From: Bradyrhizobium lablabi
GTDB taxonomy: Bacteria > Pseudomonadota > Alphaproteobacteria > Rhizobiales > Xanthobacteraceae
Reading direction: 5' to 3'
Length of the DNA: 64,000 bases
Assembly: GCF_018131005.1 (NCBI RefSeq)
Contig: NZ_JAFCJK010000004.1
Span: forward strand, 248,001-312,000
Position 1 is the stretch's first letter; each line of letters begins with the position of its first letter. Shown in pieces: positions 62,569 to 64,000 of the stretch. A program made the position numbers and the translations under genes. The notes under the pieces are model-generated. The model saw only the letters and a list, made by a program, of their open reading frames with translations. It was not told where the DNA came from and did not search any database.

Positions 62569-64000
62569 ATGAAGCCGGTCGAACGCGCGCGTGCGCTTGC
62601 GCGCATTTTTTTGGTAACGGCATTTGGCGCGGCAGCATTCGCAATGCCCGCCAGCGCGCAGAAGCAGGGCGGCGCCATTACCGTCGGCCTGGAGCTCGAT
62701 ATTGCCGGTTTCGATCCGCTCAAGGTCGGCGTTTACGACACCGCGGCATTGACCGCGTCATCCGCGATCTTCGACACGCTCACCTATCTCGACGACAAGG
62801 GCGAGCCGCAGCCTAAGCTCGCGCTATCCTGGACTCATTCGGAGGATTTCAAGACCTGGACCTTCAAGCTGCGCCCGGGCGTCAAGTTCCACGACGGTAC
62901 GCCGTTCAATGCCGAAGCCTACAAGGCGAATTTTGACCGCCAGAAGGATCCCGCCAACAAGTGCCGCTGTGCCTTCTACATCTCGGCCGTCAACGATGTG
63001 CAGGCGCCCGATGAACTGACGTTGGTCGTCAACCTCAACGACCCCGCGGTGAACTACCCTGCCTTGGTCGCCTATGCGAGCCAGAACAACGCGGTTCACT
63101 CTCCGACGGCCTGGAAGGCCAAGGGCGACGACTACAACCGCAATCCTGTCGGCACCGGCCCCTATATCCTGAAATCCTGGACTGCCGGTGATCGCATGAT
63201 CCTGGAGAAGAACCCCGACTATTGGGACAAGGACAAGGTCTATTTCGACCGCGCCACCTTGAAGCCGCTGCCCGATGCGCAGTCGCGCTTTGCCAGCCTG
63301 CAATCCGGCGAGGTCGACCTCATCTGGGATGACGAATATGACGCCGACAACATTCAGAAGGCGCAGAAGGATCCCAAGCTGACCGTGCACACCTTTGCCG
63401 GTTCGGGTGCGGCAGTGTACGCCTTCAACACCAAGACCCCGCCGCTGGATGACGTGCGGGTCCGTCAGGCACTTGTCATGGCGCTCGATCGCAAGAAATG
63501 GTCGCAGGCGCTCAACAATGGCCTGGCCAGGCCCGCCAGTAACCCGTATGGCGACGGCTCCTGGGTCAAGTGCAAGGACGACGGCGCATTGCCCGAGGAC
63601 GTCGAGAAGGCGAAGGCGCTCATCAAGGAATACGGCAAGCCGGTCGAATTCAAGACGCTCGTCACCGCGACCCCGCGCGGCCGCGCCAACGGGCAGATCC
63701 TGCAGCAGTTCTGGAAGCGCGTCGGCGCCAACGTGGAGATCGAGCAGGTCGATCAGGCGACCATTCCGCCGCGCGCCTTCATGCGCCAGTTCCAGGTCAC
63801 GCCCTGGCGCATCGTCGATCTCGCCGATCCCGACGTCCAGATGTACGCCAATTTTCATACCGGCAGCCCGGTCGCGCTCGCCAACTACTCCAATCCCGAG
63901 CTCGACAAGTTGCTCCAGCACGCCCGCACCACTCCGGATACCGGCCAGCGCATCGAGGATTATTGCGCGATCAGCCGGCTGATCAACAAGGAGGCGATCT
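62569..64000 (+). CDS. ABC importer binding protein, family 5 (peptide/nickel type), cut by window end
   Basis: An open frame of 477 complete codons running out of the window. It has a Sec leader (hydrophobic to about residue 25, ending PASAQ), then GGAITVGLELDIAGFDPLKVG, typical of DppA/OppA-like proteins. Later landmarks are FKLRPGVKFHDGTPFNAE and VGTGPYILKSWTAGDRM. GGGAGG lies 7-12 bases before ATG 62569. Two Cys close together (KCRCAF) may form a disulfide. Permease and ATPase genes are expected beyond 64000. The ligand is unknown; this family also carries opines, glutathione and plant compounds. Confidence 0.9.
   Translation, partial: MKPVERARALARIFLVTAFGAAAFAMPASAQKQGGAITVGLELDIAGFDPLKVGVYDTAALTASSAIFDTLTYLDDKGEPQPKLALSWTHSEDFKTWTFKLRPGVKFHDGTPFNAEAYKANFDRQKDPANKCRCAFYISAVNDVQAPDELTLVVNLNDPAVNYPALVAYASQNNAVHSPTAWKAKGDDYNRNPVGTGPYILKSWTAGDRMILEKNPDYWDKDKVYFDRATLKPLPDAQSRFASLQSGEVDLIWDDEYDADNIQKAQKDPKLTVHTFAGSGAAVYAFNTKTPPLDDVRVRQALVMALDRKKWSQALNNGLARPASNPYGDGSWVKCKDDGALPEDVEKAKALIKEYGKPVEFKTLVTATPRGRANGQILQQFWKRVGANVEIEQVDQATIPPRAFMRQFQVTPWRIVDLADPDVQMYANFHTGSPVALANYSNPELDKLLQHARTTPDTGQRIEDYCAISRLINKEAI

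Noticed and set aside
1..64000. CRISPR arrays, tRNA/rRNA genes, insertion sequences or prophage
   Set aside because: No regularly spaced repeats, RNA-gene landmarks, transposase or phage motifs were seen.

Overview
The window looks like chromosome from a high-GC alphaproteobacterium of the Bradyrhizobium type (Nitrobacteraceae). The pointers are dense GC-rich genes, many ABC uptake systems, molybdenum hydroxylases, Sox proteins, an EcfG-type stress promoter (GGAAC-N16-CGTT) and short inverted-repeat elements in intergenic gaps like those common in that genus. The genus is an inference. I saw no rRNA, tRNA, CRISPR array, transposase or phage gene.

Layout. 1-4.8 kb: housekeeping genes (a gene cut by the window edge, a cytoplasmic HtrA-like protease, an alpha/beta hydrolase, MetY, PncB). 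4.9-21.9 kb: a nicotinate catabolism regulon. NicA-NicB (Mo/2Fe-2S hydroxylase with a fused tri-haem cytochrome) would make 6-hydroxynicotinate. Divergent from it runs a long plus-strand operon: 6-hydroxynicotinate reductase, a UPF0280 (ApbE-fold) protein, a DUF1185 protein, a complete branched-chain-type ABC importer and a MarR regulator. Farther on are a divergent enamidase and a ferredoxin-NADP reductase. Palindromes with a GTATAC core sit in both divergent promoter regions and fit the MarR protein as regulator. The set joins an aerobic cytochrome-linked first step to the reductive branch known from anaerobic clostridial nicotinate fermentation and reported biochemically for Azorhizobium. 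A SBP56/methanethiol-oxidase-like gene and a membrane protein lie inside the region.

22-28 kb, minus strand: a tightly packed run of a second molybdenum hydroxylase (two subunits), a sulfide-dehydrogenase-type flavoprotein (SoxF-like), SoxX, SoxY, SoxZ and SoxA, with no soxB and an unusual SoxY tail. 28-34 kb: a DHA2-type MFS pump and an iron-type ABC importer. 34-40 kb: an ABC importer of the NMT1/THI5/TauABC type whose permease and ATPase are co-transcribed with an epimerase-like, a GNAT and a DapA-like protein; a TetR regulator and two RutR-like operators flank it. 40-47 kb: a Bug-type binding protein, IclR regulator, acyl-CoA dehydrogenase, Baeyer-Villiger monooxygenase (frameshifted) and alkylsulfatase. 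47-52 kb: a second complete Liv-type importer. 52-61 kb: a carbohydrate/stress block (glycosyltransferase with EcfG promoter, ABC exporter, debranching-type glycosidase, PRC-barrel protein, MFS transporter, glycogen synthase with a frameshift). 61-64 kb: a CaiB-type CoA-transferase and a peptide-type ABC binding protein cut by the window end.

Two genes (BVMO at 43.97 kb, glgA at 60.95 kb) are each broken by a single-base indel whose correction restores a normal-length protein. They may be real lesions or assembly errors.
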